In this document: piece by piece, positions 52,044 through 60,212 of the stretch
Numbering within the stretch: the stretch's first letter is position 1
Layout: every line of letters starts with the position of its first letter
Assembly (NCBI GenBank): GCA_910579685.1
Contig: CAJTVN010000003.1
Span: 80,300 to 144,299 of the forward strand
Direction: 5' to 3'
Length of the DNA stretch: 64,000 bases
Source: an uncultured Lachnospiraceae bacterium
GTDB lineage: Bacteria > Bacillota > Clostridia > Lachnospirales > Lachnospiraceae
Notes under the pieces: generated by a model
The model's input: only the letters and a program-made list of their open reading frames with translations
Told to the model about the DNA's origin: nothing
The model's database searches: none
Position numbers and translations under genes: made by a program

Positions 52044-52940
52044 ATGAGCTGGTTTAAAGAAAAATGCAGGTGGCTGAATAAGCCGAGTCGGATTGCTTAT
52101 GTCTTTCTTTTCCCCTCGGCGGTTCTTTTGCTGATGTTTAATGTCTATCCGTTGCTGGCGTCATTTTATATCAGTACGCTCGACATGAAGGTATCGTTTG
52201 ATTCGGCCAAATTTATTGGGCTTGGGAATTATGTAGAGGCTTTTCAAGATAAATATTTTTTGAACAGTCTCGGAATAACTCTCAAATACACGTTGATGGA
52301 AGTTCCTATTCAGATGATAATGGGCCTTGTTCTCTCAGCGCTGTTGACAAAAAACACGCTGCGCAACCAGATCTTCCGCAGCATTTACTTTCTGCCAATT
52401 GTCTGCTCGGCCACGGTGGTTGGCGTGATGTGGAATCTAATCCTTCACTCTAACATAGGAATTGTGTCCCATTGGCTCTGGAAGCTCGGCGTACAGCAGA
52501 CCGGTTTTTTGACTCAGCCTTCTACCGCACTGCATGTGGTTATCTTTGTGTCGGTATGGCGAACCTTTGGGATCTCCACGATTATCCTCGTATCCGCTAT
52601 GCAGAATGTACCGCACGATTACTATGAGGCCGCCGAAATTGACGGAGCCGGAAAGATACGCCAGTTCTTTTCCATTACGCTTCCATGCATTAAGCCTTCC
52701 TTCTGGTTTTTGCTCATGACCAGGGTTATAGGCTCTCTGCAGGTATTTGACATTGTGTATACGCTCACGAAGGGCGGGCCGAGCCATTCGACCGAAACGC
52801 TTGTCACATACGTGTATGACAAGGCGTTTGTATCCTCTACCCGTATGGGATATGCGACGGCCATGTCAGAATTCCTGTTTCTTATCATTATGATATTAAC
52901 TATCGTTCAGTATGTGATCATGAATAAAACAAAGGATTGA
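52044..52940 (+). CDS. Sugar ABC transporter permease (MalF/UgpA type)
   Basis: 298 residues, six membrane segments. EAA loop YEAAEIDGAGKIRQFFSITLPCIKPSF; start KPSRIAYVFLFPSAVLLLMFNVYPLLASFYIS is standard for CUT1 permeases. ATG 52044 follows GGAGGGATGGTGT; an upstream ATG at 51999 is less likely. First structural gene of the arabinoside operon. Confidence 0.93.
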   Translation: MSWFKEKCRWLNKPSRIAYVFLFPSAVLLLMFNVYPLLASFYISTLDMKVSFDSAKFIGLGNYVEAFQDKYFLNSLGITLKYTLMEVPIQMIMGLVLSALLTKNTLRNQIFRSIYFLPIVCSATVVGVMWNLILHSNIGIVSHWLWKLGVQQTGFLTQPSTALHVVIFVSVWRTFGISTIILVSAMQNVPHDYYEAAEIDGAGKIRQFFSITLPCIKPSFWFLLMTRVIGSLQVFDIVYTLTKGGPSHSTETLVTYVYDKAFVSSTRMGYATAMSEFLFLIIMILTIVQYVIMNKTKD

Positions 52941-52954
52941 TCGGAGGAGGCCTT

Positions 52955-53788
52955 ATGAGCAAGAAAACAAAGAGTATTTTCATTAATATACCAATAGTTA
53001 CCGTATTGTCGATATTGGCACTTATAATGCTTGTGCCGGTTATATGGACAATCCTCTCAGCATTTAAAATGGATGGAGAAATTATCCGCTTTCCCCCTAC
53101 CTTCATACCGCACAAATTCACACTTGCTAATATCGGAAAGGTTCAGAGCCGTCTCAACATATGGACGCTTATGAAAAACTCCGTGATTTATGCGCTCGGA
53201 CAGACTATACCATCGCTTATTGTCAATTCACTTGCGGGCTATGCTTTTGCAAGATATGAATTCAAAGGGAAAAATGTCATTTTCCTGGTGTATCTGGCTA
53301 CAATGATGATTCCCTTTCAGGTTATCATGATCCCGCGTTTTCTCGAAGTGAATGCCCTTGGGATGTACAACCGGTATACGGGGCTTATTATTCCACAGAT
53401 CGCCAATGCCTACTGGGTATTTATGATGCGGTCGGCCTTTGAGGGCTTGCCCAGGGAACTGGAGGAGGCCGCCAGAATAGACGGGCTCAGCGAGTTCGGC
53501 ATCTATGCCCGTATCATGATACCGCAGATCAAGCCGGCTCTGATCACACTTATCGTGCTCAATATAAACGGCAGCTGGAATGACCTTCTGTGGCCTTTGA
53601 TTGTCACCAGCTCAAACAACATGAAAACATTGAGTAATGGACTTGCCCTTTTCATAGGCACGGGTACGGAACAGTATGGAGCGGCCTTTATGGGAGGCGC
53701 CATATCGCTTCTGCCCATGATCGTCCTGTATATCTTCGGACAGAAATATTTTGTGGAAGGCCAGGTTACAAGCGGCTTAAAGGGATAA
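52955..53788 (+). CDS. Sugar ABC transporter permease (MalG/UgpE type)
   Basis: 277 residues, six membrane segments. EAA loop LEEAARIDGLSEFGIYARIMIPQIKPAL and end GQKYFVEGQVTSGLKG mark the CUT1 MalG group. ATG 52955 follows GGAGGAGGCCTT, 14 bases after the partner gene. Its ATPase is not encoded here. Confidence 0.93.
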   Translation: MSKKTKSIFINIPIVTVLSILALIMLVPVIWTILSAFKMDGEIIRFPPTFIPHKFTLANIGKVQSRLNIWTLMKNSVIYALGQTIPSLIVNSLAGYAFARYEFKGKNVIFLVYLATMMIPFQVIMIPRFLEVNALGMYNRYTGLIIPQIANAYWVFMMRSAFEGLPRELEEAARIDGLSEFGIYARIMIPQIKPALITLIVLNINGSWNDLLWPLIVTSSNNMKTLSNGLALFIGTGTEQYGAAFMGGAISLLPMIVLYIFGQKYFVEGQVTSGLKG

Positions 53789-53830
53789 CCCTTTAGCATA
53801 AACAAGTCATATTGACAGGAGGAAAGGAAA

Positions 53831-55270
53831 ATGAAGAAGAAAATTGTGGCTGTGTTTCTTTGCATGGCAATGACCGCAGGCTTGTTGGCAGGCTGCGGGG
53901 GAGGCGGCACTGCGGATTCGGGAAACAGTTCGTCAGACAGCGGCGCAGCAGATTCATCATCGGATAGCGCTGCTACGGATTCAGACAACGGTTCGCAGGC
54001 GGAGGCCGATACCGGTTCGGAGGCGGAGGCAGATGGCAATTACGAGCCGATTACCATTGAATTCTGGAATTCATGGACAGGCGGCGACGGTAATACGCTG
54101 GTGGCAATGGTTGAAAAATTCAACCAGGAAAACAAATGGGGCATAACGGTAGAAATGGATATATCCGCCCAGTTCTCAGAAAAGCTTGCAACTGCAGCAC
54201 CTGCAAACGAGGCGGCGGATCTGATCCTGCTCGGTACAAGCTCCCAGTGGAACTGGCAGGAGTATCTCCAGGATGTGGATGATATCTTTGACAACACTGA
54301 TCTTAACAAATCCGATTTCACCGAGGGAGGCCTCAGTGTCGGTATGATGGATGATAAGCTTTATGGTATGCCGTTCCAGTATTCTGTTTATCTGCTCTAC
54401 TGGAATAAGGATTTGTTTGAAAAGGCAGGTCTGGATCCCAATACGCCGCCCAAGAACCATGATGAATGGGCGGAAATGGCCGCAAAGATTACGGATGAGG
54501 CCAATCGTGTCTATGGAACCGGCTGCTATCCGGAGAGCCCTGTCCAGGTAGCTTCCACAATGACCGAGTTCGGCGACAACATGGTCGTGGAGGCAGGAGA
54601 CGGCAAGTTCAAGGCAAATTTTGCAAACAATCCCGGATATGACAAGTTTTTCAAGTGGGAAGCTGACCTGATCGCCAACGGCGATTTCCCCCGCGAGGCG
54701 GATCTGGCATCCATGTTTAAAGCCGGGCAGCTCGGCCTTCTGGTCGACGGCCCCTGGCTTCAGGGCGGATGCGATGAGACGGGCGTGAATTATGGCGTTA
54801 CCCTGCAGCCTTATGGCGATGCTGGCAACTTCGTAATTGCCGATCCCGCTGAGTTCTATATCACAACCAGCGCTTCTCCGGAAGAAAAACTTGCAGCGGA
54901 GCGTTTCATTCAGTGGTGGTATATGGGGAACGATTCCTCAACAAATCTTGAGGATTGCGGTGACTATACATGGTCCAACAGTTATGGATATCCCTCAAGC
55001 TACCTGCCTACGATCAACAGCGATGCCTATAAAAATAACGAGCGGCTGCAGAGCGTTACACCCCCCGCAGATGCAACGGTGAAGAGTACCTATGCTCCAT
55101 CTACATTCAAAGCTGCGAATGATGTCCAGGCGATTTTAAATACGCTGCAGCAGGCCGTCGTGTATGGAGATAACTTCGAAAGCGATTATGCGGCAGCTAT
55201 CGCAACCGCACAGGAAGAGATGGAAAAAGTTATTGTCAATGTTCACGGAGAAGATGCGCTTGCACAATAA
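53831..55270 (+). CDS. Sugar-binding lipoprotein of the arabinoside transporter
   Basis: 479 residues. Signal peptide MKKKIVAVFLCMAMTAGL with lipobox LAGC, a Ser/Asp/Ala-rich linker to about 72, then a CUT1 binding fold (ITIEFWNSWTGGDGNTLVAMVEKFN...YGMPFQYSVYLLYWNKDLFEKAGLDP...GLLVDGPWLQGG). ATG 53831 follows AGGAGGAAAGGAAA. Followed after 155 bases by the GH51 gene, so the ligand is probably an arabinose-containing oligosaccharide. Confidence 0.92.
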   Translation: MKKKIVAVFLCMAMTAGLLAGCGGGGTADSGNSSSDSGAADSSSDSAATDSDNGSQAEADTGSEAEADGNYEPITIEFWNSWTGGDGNTLVAMVEKFNQENKWGITVEMDISAQFSEKLATAAPANEAADLILLGTSSQWNWQEYLQDVDDIFDNTDLNKSDFTEGGLSVGMMDDKLYGMPFQYSVYLLYWNKDLFEKAGLDPNTPPKNHDEWAEMAAKITDEANRVYGTGCYPESPVQVASTMTEFGDNMVVEAGDGKFKANFANNPGYDKFFKWEADLIANGDFPREADLASMFKAGQLGLLVDGPWLQGGCDETGVNYGVTLQPYGDAGNFVIADPAEFYITTSASPEEKLAAERFIQWWYMGNDSSTNLEDCGDYTWSNSYGYPSSYLPTINSDAYKNNERLQSVTPPADATVKSTYAPSTFKAANDVQAILNTLQQAVVYGDNFESDYAAAIATAQEEMEKVIVNVHGEDALAQ

Positions 55271-55364
55271 GGATGTTGGGTTATCGTCCTGTCATTAGGC
55301 CGTGACTTCGGACTGCAAACAGCAGCAGCTGATTTTTACAATGTGTATTTCAAAGATGTATTCT

Positions 55365-55397
55365 ATGATATGCCGTCTCTTCGAGGCGGTATATCAT
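55365..55397 (+). promoter_or_regulatory. Intercistronic hairpin before the GH51 gene
   Basis: ATGATATgCCGTCT and AGGCGGTATATCAT fold over a short CTTCG-type loop. No T run follows. It lies 29 bases before the GH51 start and may mark an mRNA processing point. Confidence 0.5.
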
Positions 55398-55425
55398 TTA
55401 TCAGAGACAGAAGGGAGCTTATCAT

Positions 55426-57036
55426 ATGGAAAACCGCAATAAAATTTTTTTCCACCCTGCCTATACGGCAGGCAGGATTGATCGAAGGCTCTTCGGGGCT
55501 TTCCTTGAACCGATTGGCAACTGGGTCTATGGCGGGATATGGAACAACGAACATCCCACGGCGGATGAATATGGATTCCGAAAAGACATCATGGATATGA
55601 CAAGAGAGCTGGGAGTGCCCGCAGTGCGTCTTCCTGGCGGCAACTTTACATCCGGTTGGAATTGGAAGGATTCCATAGGGCCAAGGGAAAACCGAAGGAC
55701 CCATCTGGAACTGGCATGGCGTCAGTACGAGACGAACGATATTGGCCATGATGAATACCTTGCCTGGGCCAAAAGTGTTGGCACGGATCCCCTTTACACG
55801 GTCAATCTGGGGACAGGCACCGTGGAAGACGCCCAGTATCTGGCAGAATATACCAGGCATCCGGGCGGTACCTACTGGTCGGATTTACGCAGAAAAAACG
55901 GCTTCGAAAAACCGCACGAGGTGCACACCTGGTGTCTTGGCAACGAGATGGACGGCCCCTGGCAGATTCATTCCTGGGAAAAAGATCCCAAGGGATACGG
56001 GGTAAAGAGCAATGAAATATCCAAAATGATTAAGTGGGTGGACCCCACAGCGGAAACGGTAGTGTGCGGTACCAGCACGCCCCACAACCGGTCGTATCTG
56101 TCGTGGGATCTGACGGTTCTTGAGCAGTGCTATGAGACGGTAGATTATCTTTCGCTCCATTATTATCATCCGGCATTAACCGGCGATCTGAAGGCATACC
56201 TCAGCGCATCTGATGTCTGCGAGGATTTTCTGATAAGAGAAATTGCCGCCTGTGATGTGATGCAGGGTATGCTGCGTGAACCGCGTCCGCTGATGATAGC
56301 ATTTGACGAATACGGCGTTTCTTTCCGCAAGCAGGAAAAGACCACGGTTGGCCGGGCCGGAAATATTGATCACAGTGCTTACAGCGAGTTTGGCAGCCGC
56401 CTAAAGCAGCCGTTTAAACACAATTCCCTTCATCCCTCACAGACAAGAAACGATGGCGTTGAAAGTGAGATGTTAGAGTCCCTTGCCCTGTGTTCGATAT
56501 TGATGATGCTGATGCGCCATGCTGACCGGGTTAAAATCGGGTGCATGACGCCCGGACTTTTTGTCATTGGCCACAATGAAGAGAAGGTCTGGAAACGTGT
56601 CGGATACTATGCCTATGAAATGCTTATCCGTTATGGAAGCAGGGGATTTTCCCTTACTCCTTCCATCTCGTGCGGTACCTATGACACAGACGGTTACAAT
56701 ATAGACGATTTCAGTCAGGTCCCTGCTCAGGAGGGTCTCAAATACCTCGAATCGTCAGCCAGCCTTGACCCTGCCAGCAGGGAGCTTTCCGTATTTGTGA
56801 TTAACCGCAGCTGCGACCAGGATCTTGAAACGCAGCTGGATCTGACATCCTTTGGCGATTTATCGCTCATTGAGCACAAGAGCGTGTATACGGACGACCT
56901 TTCCGTCTGCAATACCGCCGAAAACCCGGAGTGCGTGGTTCCGAAAAAGATAGAAAATACAAAGCTCTCCTCCGGGGTGGCCACGGCTGTTTTCAAAAAA
57001 CTTTCCTTCAATATGCTGCGCTTTCGGTTGAATTGA
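55426..57036 (+). CDS. Alpha-L-arabinofuranosidase, glycoside hydrolase family 51
   Basis: 536 residues, no signal peptide, so intracellular. Acid/base E174 in CLGNEMDGPWQ and nucleophile E295 in IAFDEYG; also RLFGAFLEPIGNWVYGGIW and RLPGGNFTSGW in the first barrel strands, and a C-terminal sandwich from about 440. Releases arabinose from arabinoxylan or arabinan oligosaccharides taken up by the transporter encoded upstream. ATG 55426 follows AGAAGGGAGCTTATCAT. Confidence 0.94.
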   Translation: MENRNKIFFHPAYTAGRIDRRLFGAFLEPIGNWVYGGIWNNEHPTADEYGFRKDIMDMTRELGVPAVRLPGGNFTSGWNWKDSIGPRENRRTHLELAWRQYETNDIGHDEYLAWAKSVGTDPLYTVNLGTGTVEDAQYLAEYTRHPGGTYWSDLRRKNGFEKPHEVHTWCLGNEMDGPWQIHSWEKDPKGYGVKSNEISKMIKWVDPTAETVVCGTSTPHNRSYLSWDLTVLEQCYETVDYLSLHYYHPALTGDLKAYLSASDVCEDFLIREIAACDVMQGMLREPRPLMIAFDEYGVSFRKQEKTTVGRAGNIDHSAYSEFGSRLKQPFKHNSLHPSQTRNDGVESEMLESLALCSILMMLMRHADRVKIGCMTPGLFVIGHNEEKVWKRVGYYAYEMLIRYGSRGFSLTPSISCGTYDTDGYNIDDFSQVPAQEGLKYLESSASLDPASRELSVFVINRSCDQDLETQLDLTSFGDLSLIEHKSVYTDDLSVCNTAENPECVVPKKIENTKLSSGVATAVFKKLSFNMLRFRLN

Positions 57037-57128
57037 GCCGTTCTGCCCAGACAGCATTCCCATCCGCCAGGCTTCATGCTATAATAAAAACACAAACCAA
57101 AATGCGAGAGCAAAAGGAGGGAACTGCA

Positions 57129-57380
57129 ATGAAAAACTTATGGAACAAAGAGACAACTTGTCCGCTGTTTTGCTATGCGGACAGATATATAAAGAAGAGC
57201 AGCTGGAAGGATCTGGCCCTGATTAAATTCTGTCTCTTCTCAACCGGCATCTTAGTCGGCATAAGAATACCGAAAAAGAACCGAAAATTTGCGGGAATCA
57301 TAGCGGCAGCTGTTTTTGCCGTCACCTATATTCCCCTGATGGTAAAATTTATCGCAGTCGTCAGGGAGAACGGGAAATAA
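57129..57380 (+). CDS. Small two-helix membrane protein, unknown function
   Basis: 83 residues. Start CPLFCYADRYIKKSSWKDLALIKFCLFSTGILVGI, then KKNRKFAGIIAAAVFAVTYIPLMVKFI gives two membrane helices. Similar short clostridial proteins are sometimes labelled permease of phosphate ABC transporter, a label without good basis. ATG 57129 follows AAAAGGAGGGAACTGCA; an extended -10 promoter (TGCTATAAT) ends at 57084. Confidence 0.75.
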   Translation: MKNLWNKETTCPLFCYADRYIKKSSWKDLALIKFCLFSTGILVGIRIPKKNRKFAGIIAAAVFAVTYIPLMVKFIAVVRENGK

Positions 57381-57407
57381 TCCCGTATTGCAGGACAGAC
57401 AGGGCGT

Positions 57408-57857
57408 TTACAGCAGCAGATCCAGCTGTTCATTCAGCCGCCGCTTTAAATCCTCCAGCTCTTCCTCGGTGGGATAATATTCTTTAGTGTGCAGCTCGCT
57501 TCCAAGCTGCCAGACAGGGCCGGGCTTCGGCGTATCCCCGGCTCTTCTCGGGAAAAAATGCCAGTGCATGTGCACGCCCGCACCTGTGCCAAGGAGCTCA
57601 TAGTTGAGCTTTTCCGCATCAAAGGCCCGGTAGACCGCCTCCGCAACCAGCGACATCTCCCACAGGAACCTGGCACGGAATTCCGATTCCAGGAAATGCA
57701 GCTCGGTTGCGTGCTCCTTGCACAGGAAGAGGGAATAGCCCCGGATGCGCTGGCAGTCCCCGATCACCACATATCCCGTGTTCAGTTCTCTCACAAAGTA
57801 CGGATTCTCCCCGCTTTTAATCAATTCAATTCTATCGCAGATCATACAGTTATCCAT
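57408..57857 (-). CDS. HIT-family protein
   Basis: 149 residues from ATG 57857 (MDNCMICDRIELIKSGENP). N-terminal CxxC (CMIC), GYVVIGDCQRIRGYSLF, then the triad HMHWHFFPRR. HIT proteins hydrolyse or transfer nucleotides from adenosine phosphoramidates and dinucleoside polyphosphates; exact substrate unknown. The start overlaps the end of the methyltransferase gene by eight bases, so the two are coupled. Confidence 0.9.
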   Translation of the reverse strand: MDNCMICDRIELIKSGENPYFVRELNTGYVVIGDCQRIRGYSLFLCKEHATELHFLESEFRARFLWEMSLVAEAVYRAFDAEKLNYELLGTGAGVHMHWHFFPRRAGDTPKPGPVWQLGSELHTKEYYPTEEELEDLKRRLNEQLDLLL

Positions 57858-58503
57858 GATTCCTGATACCTCCTGATATCTCAATGATTCCGGAACAGAA
57901 TGAAAACGGCTCGAATCTCATTTGCGGAAACGACCTGGCCAGCTCGTCAGCCACAAAGTAAATCTCCTCGTCATCCCATTCTTTGTCCAGCAGGGTCCTG
58001 TGTTTCTTGAGCTCTGTGCGGGTCTCAAACATCACATCCCCGATATAAACAGAGCCGCCGTCGTTCAACAGGGGCAAAAGAATTTCCAGAAGGCTGATCT
58101 TCTGCTCGTCTGTCAGATGGTGCAGGGAATAGGTAGCTATGATTGCGTCATACTTGTTCTGCCTTAATTCCTCCACAAGGCCCCTGGAAAAGTCGCCCTG
58201 ATACAGCTTTGCCCCTGGCATTTTCTCCCTGGCCAGTTCCATCATCCGCCGGGAGAAATCCTGTCCCCAGATGCCGCATCCCTGTTCATACAGTTTGGCG
58301 GTAAGGGTTCCCGTCCCAAAGCCGATATCCAGCACGGCTTTTCCGCTCCCCGCCAGCACTCTGTTATAAATCTCGTTCATAATCTGTCTGTATGCGGCGA
58401 ACGGATAAGTGCCGTCTTCATCCGATATTCCCACGCTCCGGTCATAACCATCCGCCCATAAATCAAAATCATGATTGCTAAGCATATTTTTCTTTCCCTT
58501 CAT
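57850..58503 (-). CDS. Class I SAM-dependent methyltransferase
   Basis: 217 residues from ATG 58503 (MKGKKNMLSNHDFDLWADGYDRSV); MLSNHDF at 58485 is an alternative with AAGGGAAAG before it. SAM-binding motif VLDIGFGTGTLTAKL, acidic turn GQDFSRRMM, and ATYSLHHL at motif IV. Similar YrrT/UbiE-like enzymes of clostridia have varied or unknown acceptors. Cotranscribed with the HIT gene. Confidence 0.88.
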   Translation of the reverse strand: MKGKKNMLSNHDFDLWADGYDRSVGISDEDGTYPFAAYRQIMNEIYNRVLAGSGKAVLDIGFGTGTLTAKLYEQGCGIWGQDFSRRMMELAREKMPGAKLYQGDFSRGLVEELRQNKYDAIIATYSLHHLTDEQKISLLEILLPLLNDGGSVYIGDVMFETRTELKKHRTLLDKEWDDEEIYFVADELARSFPQMRFEPFSFCSGIIEISGGIRNHG

Positions 58504-58594
58504 AATGAATCCTGTGAATCTAATTATACCATGTTTTGAGTCGGGGCACAATTTCAGAAGAAGTAAAAGAAAACGGGTTTTCAGGATTTTTTTA

Positions 58595-58603
58595 TGGTAT
58601 ACT
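58595..58603 (+). promoter_or_regulatory. Extended -10 promoter of the Fic gene
   Basis: TGGTATACT: a TGn extension followed by TATACT (58598-58603), with no good -35. The 177-base gap 58552-58728 contains this promoter and about 120 bases of leader; a 70-codon open frame spans it but includes the promoter and has no ribosome binding site. Confidence 0.45.
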
Positions 58604-58728
58604 GTTAGAAAAAGGCCGAACTCTGCGGTATGAGCGGAGGGTCAGATTAAGTGCCGAGACCGGTGCGGGCTGCAGCGATATCAGTGCGGCATTAAAGCAG
58701 ATGGAAGAATTGAGTTTGGAGGATTACT

Positions 58729-59334
58729 ATGGTTTTGGAAAATAAACTGTGCATTACTAATTCGGCAGAGCTTGCGAGAGCAGAAGAGAAAATAAGCAAA
58801 ATGAAAGCAATTGCATTGTATGAAAGCAATCTTGTTGATGAATCTGAAATTGGAAAGTTTTCAGGGCTTGCAAAAATTCATAAATTTCTATTTGAAGAGA
58901 TATATGATTTCGCCGGAAAAATAAGAACGGTAAATATTGCAAAAGGTAATTTCCGGTTCGCACCCGTGATGTATTTGAATGCCGCATTAAAACATATTGA
59001 TGATATGCCTCAATCGACATACGATGAAATTATTGAGAAATATGTAGAGATGAATGTTGCTCATCCCTTCCGGGAAGGAAATGGCAGAAGCACACGCATT
59101 TGGCTTGACCTGATCCTAAAAAAAGAATTAAAATTAGTTGTAGACTGGAATAAAGTCGATAAGGAAGACTATTTGCTTGCTATGGAAAGAAGTCCGATTA
59201 AGGATGTGGAAATCAAGGTTTTACTTAGGAACGCATTAACAGATGAGATAGATGACAGGGAAATGTACATGAAGGGCATTGATGCCAGCTATTATTATGA
59301 AGGCTACAATACTTTTAAAGCGGAAGACCTGTAG
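58729..59334 (+). CDS. fic: Fic-family AMP transferase, self-inhibited class III type
   Basis: 201 residues. Complete catalytic motif [12 protein letters not shown] with H112, E116 and R123, so nucleotide transfer onto a target protein should be possible. The flap hairpin is near 65-80 ([13 protein letters not shown]). The C-terminus contains SYYYEG (S187, E191, G192), which matches the inhibitory [S/T]-x3-E-[G/N] helix of class III Fic proteins such as Neisseria NmFic, so the enzyme carries its own off-switch. ATG 58729 follows GGAGGATTACT. No separate antitoxin gene is convincing. Confidence 0.88.
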   Translation: MVLENKLCITNSAELARAEEKISKMKAIALYESNLVDESEIGKFSGLAKIHKFLFEEIYDFAGKIRTVNIAKGNFRFAPVMYLNAALKHIDDMPQSTYDEIIEKYVEMNVAHPFREGNGRSTRIWLDLILKKELKLVVDWNKVDKEDYLLAMERSPIKDVEIKVLLRNALTDEIDDREMYMKGIDASYYYEGYNTFKAEDL

Positions 59335-59369
59335 AGAGAGTCACGAAATCAGAAGTGGAAAAAATCCGG

Positions 59370-59405
59370 AATGGCCGAGAGCAGATCGCACTGCTTTCGG
59401 CCATT
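59370..59405 (+). terminator. Terminator-like hairpin after the Fic gene
   Basis: AATGGCCGAgAGCAG pairs with CTGCTtTCGGCCATT around a six-base loop, followed by TTTC. Strong stem, short T tract; 35 bases past the Fic stop. Confidence 0.65.
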
Positions 59406-59412
59406 TTCAGGT

Positions 59413-59654
59413 ATCCGCAAGGGTCAATACCCGGCAGAAAAAATTACCGGGAACCTTTTTGGCCCCTGGATGGTCATAATATACAGAAGCCGGTAAAATT
59501 AACGTTGATGTTATATTCTGCAAAGTCAACAACCCCGCAGCAAGCTGACGGGGCATCAAACTTGCAACGCAGCAGAGCTGCGGGGTATTGACCCCTGCGG
59601 CAGTCGCCAAATGTGCATGCAAGCATGCCCGCTTGGCTCGTTGCCCGCAGGAAT
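59413..59654 (+). repeat. Dispersed structured repeat, copy B, with an inverted partial copy
   Basis: 59525-59654 is the counterpart of 4548-4674. Stems here read ACCCCGCAGC/GCTGCGGGGT, CCTGCG/CGCAGG, GCCAA/TTGGC and GCATGC/GCATGC. In addition 59413-59432 (CCGCAAGGGTCAATACCC core) is an inverted copy of 59584-59601 of the same element, making the whole block a long imperfect palindrome. It fills the space between the Fic terminator and the sigma-factor gene, where no gene is visible. Confidence 0.75.
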
Positions 59655-59705
59655 AAAGTCCGGCGGATCACAAAAATCCAAAACCGGAAAGGAGGAGACA
59701 GGCCA

Positions 59706-60170
59706 ATGAAGGAGGAAGTGTTTGAGCAGCGGATCCGGGAATACACGCCGAATATGTACAGGCTTGCCTATGGTATTTTACAAAACCATGAGGACGCACA
59801 GGATGCCGTGGGCGAGACAATCCTGAGAGCTTTTGAAAAAATACATACGCTGCGCCGTCCTGAGTGCTTTCGCACATGGCTGATGCAGATTACGGCAAAC
59901 GAGGCGAAAAAAATTTATGCCGGAAATAAACGGAGAATTCCGGCGGAGAATATGGAAGATCTTATGCCGGACTTCTGCGATGATTATCACGAGCTCTGGG
60001 ACGTGGTGATGGGGTTGGAGATGGTTTACCGGGAGGCGGTTCTGCTCTATTTCTATGAGAGGCTTACCATCCGGGAGATCGCAAAGGCGCTTCATGTTCC
60101 GGAGGGTACGGTAAAGTCCCGGCTTTCCAGGGGAAAAAAGCTGCTGCGGGAAAAGTTGTCGGATCAATGA
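59706..60170 (+). CDS. ECF-type RNA polymerase sigma factor
   Basis: 154 residues. Region 2 about 8-75 (YTPNMYRLAYGILQNHEDAQDAVGETILRAFEKIHTL) and region 4 about 100-150 (LEMVYREAVLLYFYERLTIREIAKALHVPEGTVKSRLSRGKKLL). Directs polymerase to a stress regulon held in check by a partner, most likely the membrane protein encoded 42 bases downstream. ATG 59706 follows GGAGGAGACAGGCCA; the frame is open upstream into the repeat but that part is not protein-like. Confidence 0.93.
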   Translation: MKEEVFEQRIREYTPNMYRLAYGILQNHEDAQDAVGETILRAFEKIHTLRRPECFRTWLMQITANEAKKIYAGNKRRIPAENMEDLMPDFCDDYHELWDVVMGLEMVYREAVLLYFYERLTIREIAKALHVPEGTVKSRLSRGKKLLREKLSDQ

Positions 60171-60212
60171 TAGATGTGGAAGTTTTTCGATGGAAAAGGA
60201 GGCCGGAAGCAA

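Noticed and set aside
58536..58745. Possible antitoxin frame before the Fic gene
   Set aside because: It includes the predicted promoter, has no ribosome binding site, and the Fic protein already carries its own inhibitory motif.
59613..59705. Longer N-terminus for the ECF sigma factor
   Set aside because: It would begin inside the repeat element, lacks a ribosome binding site, and the family starts at the ATG 59706.
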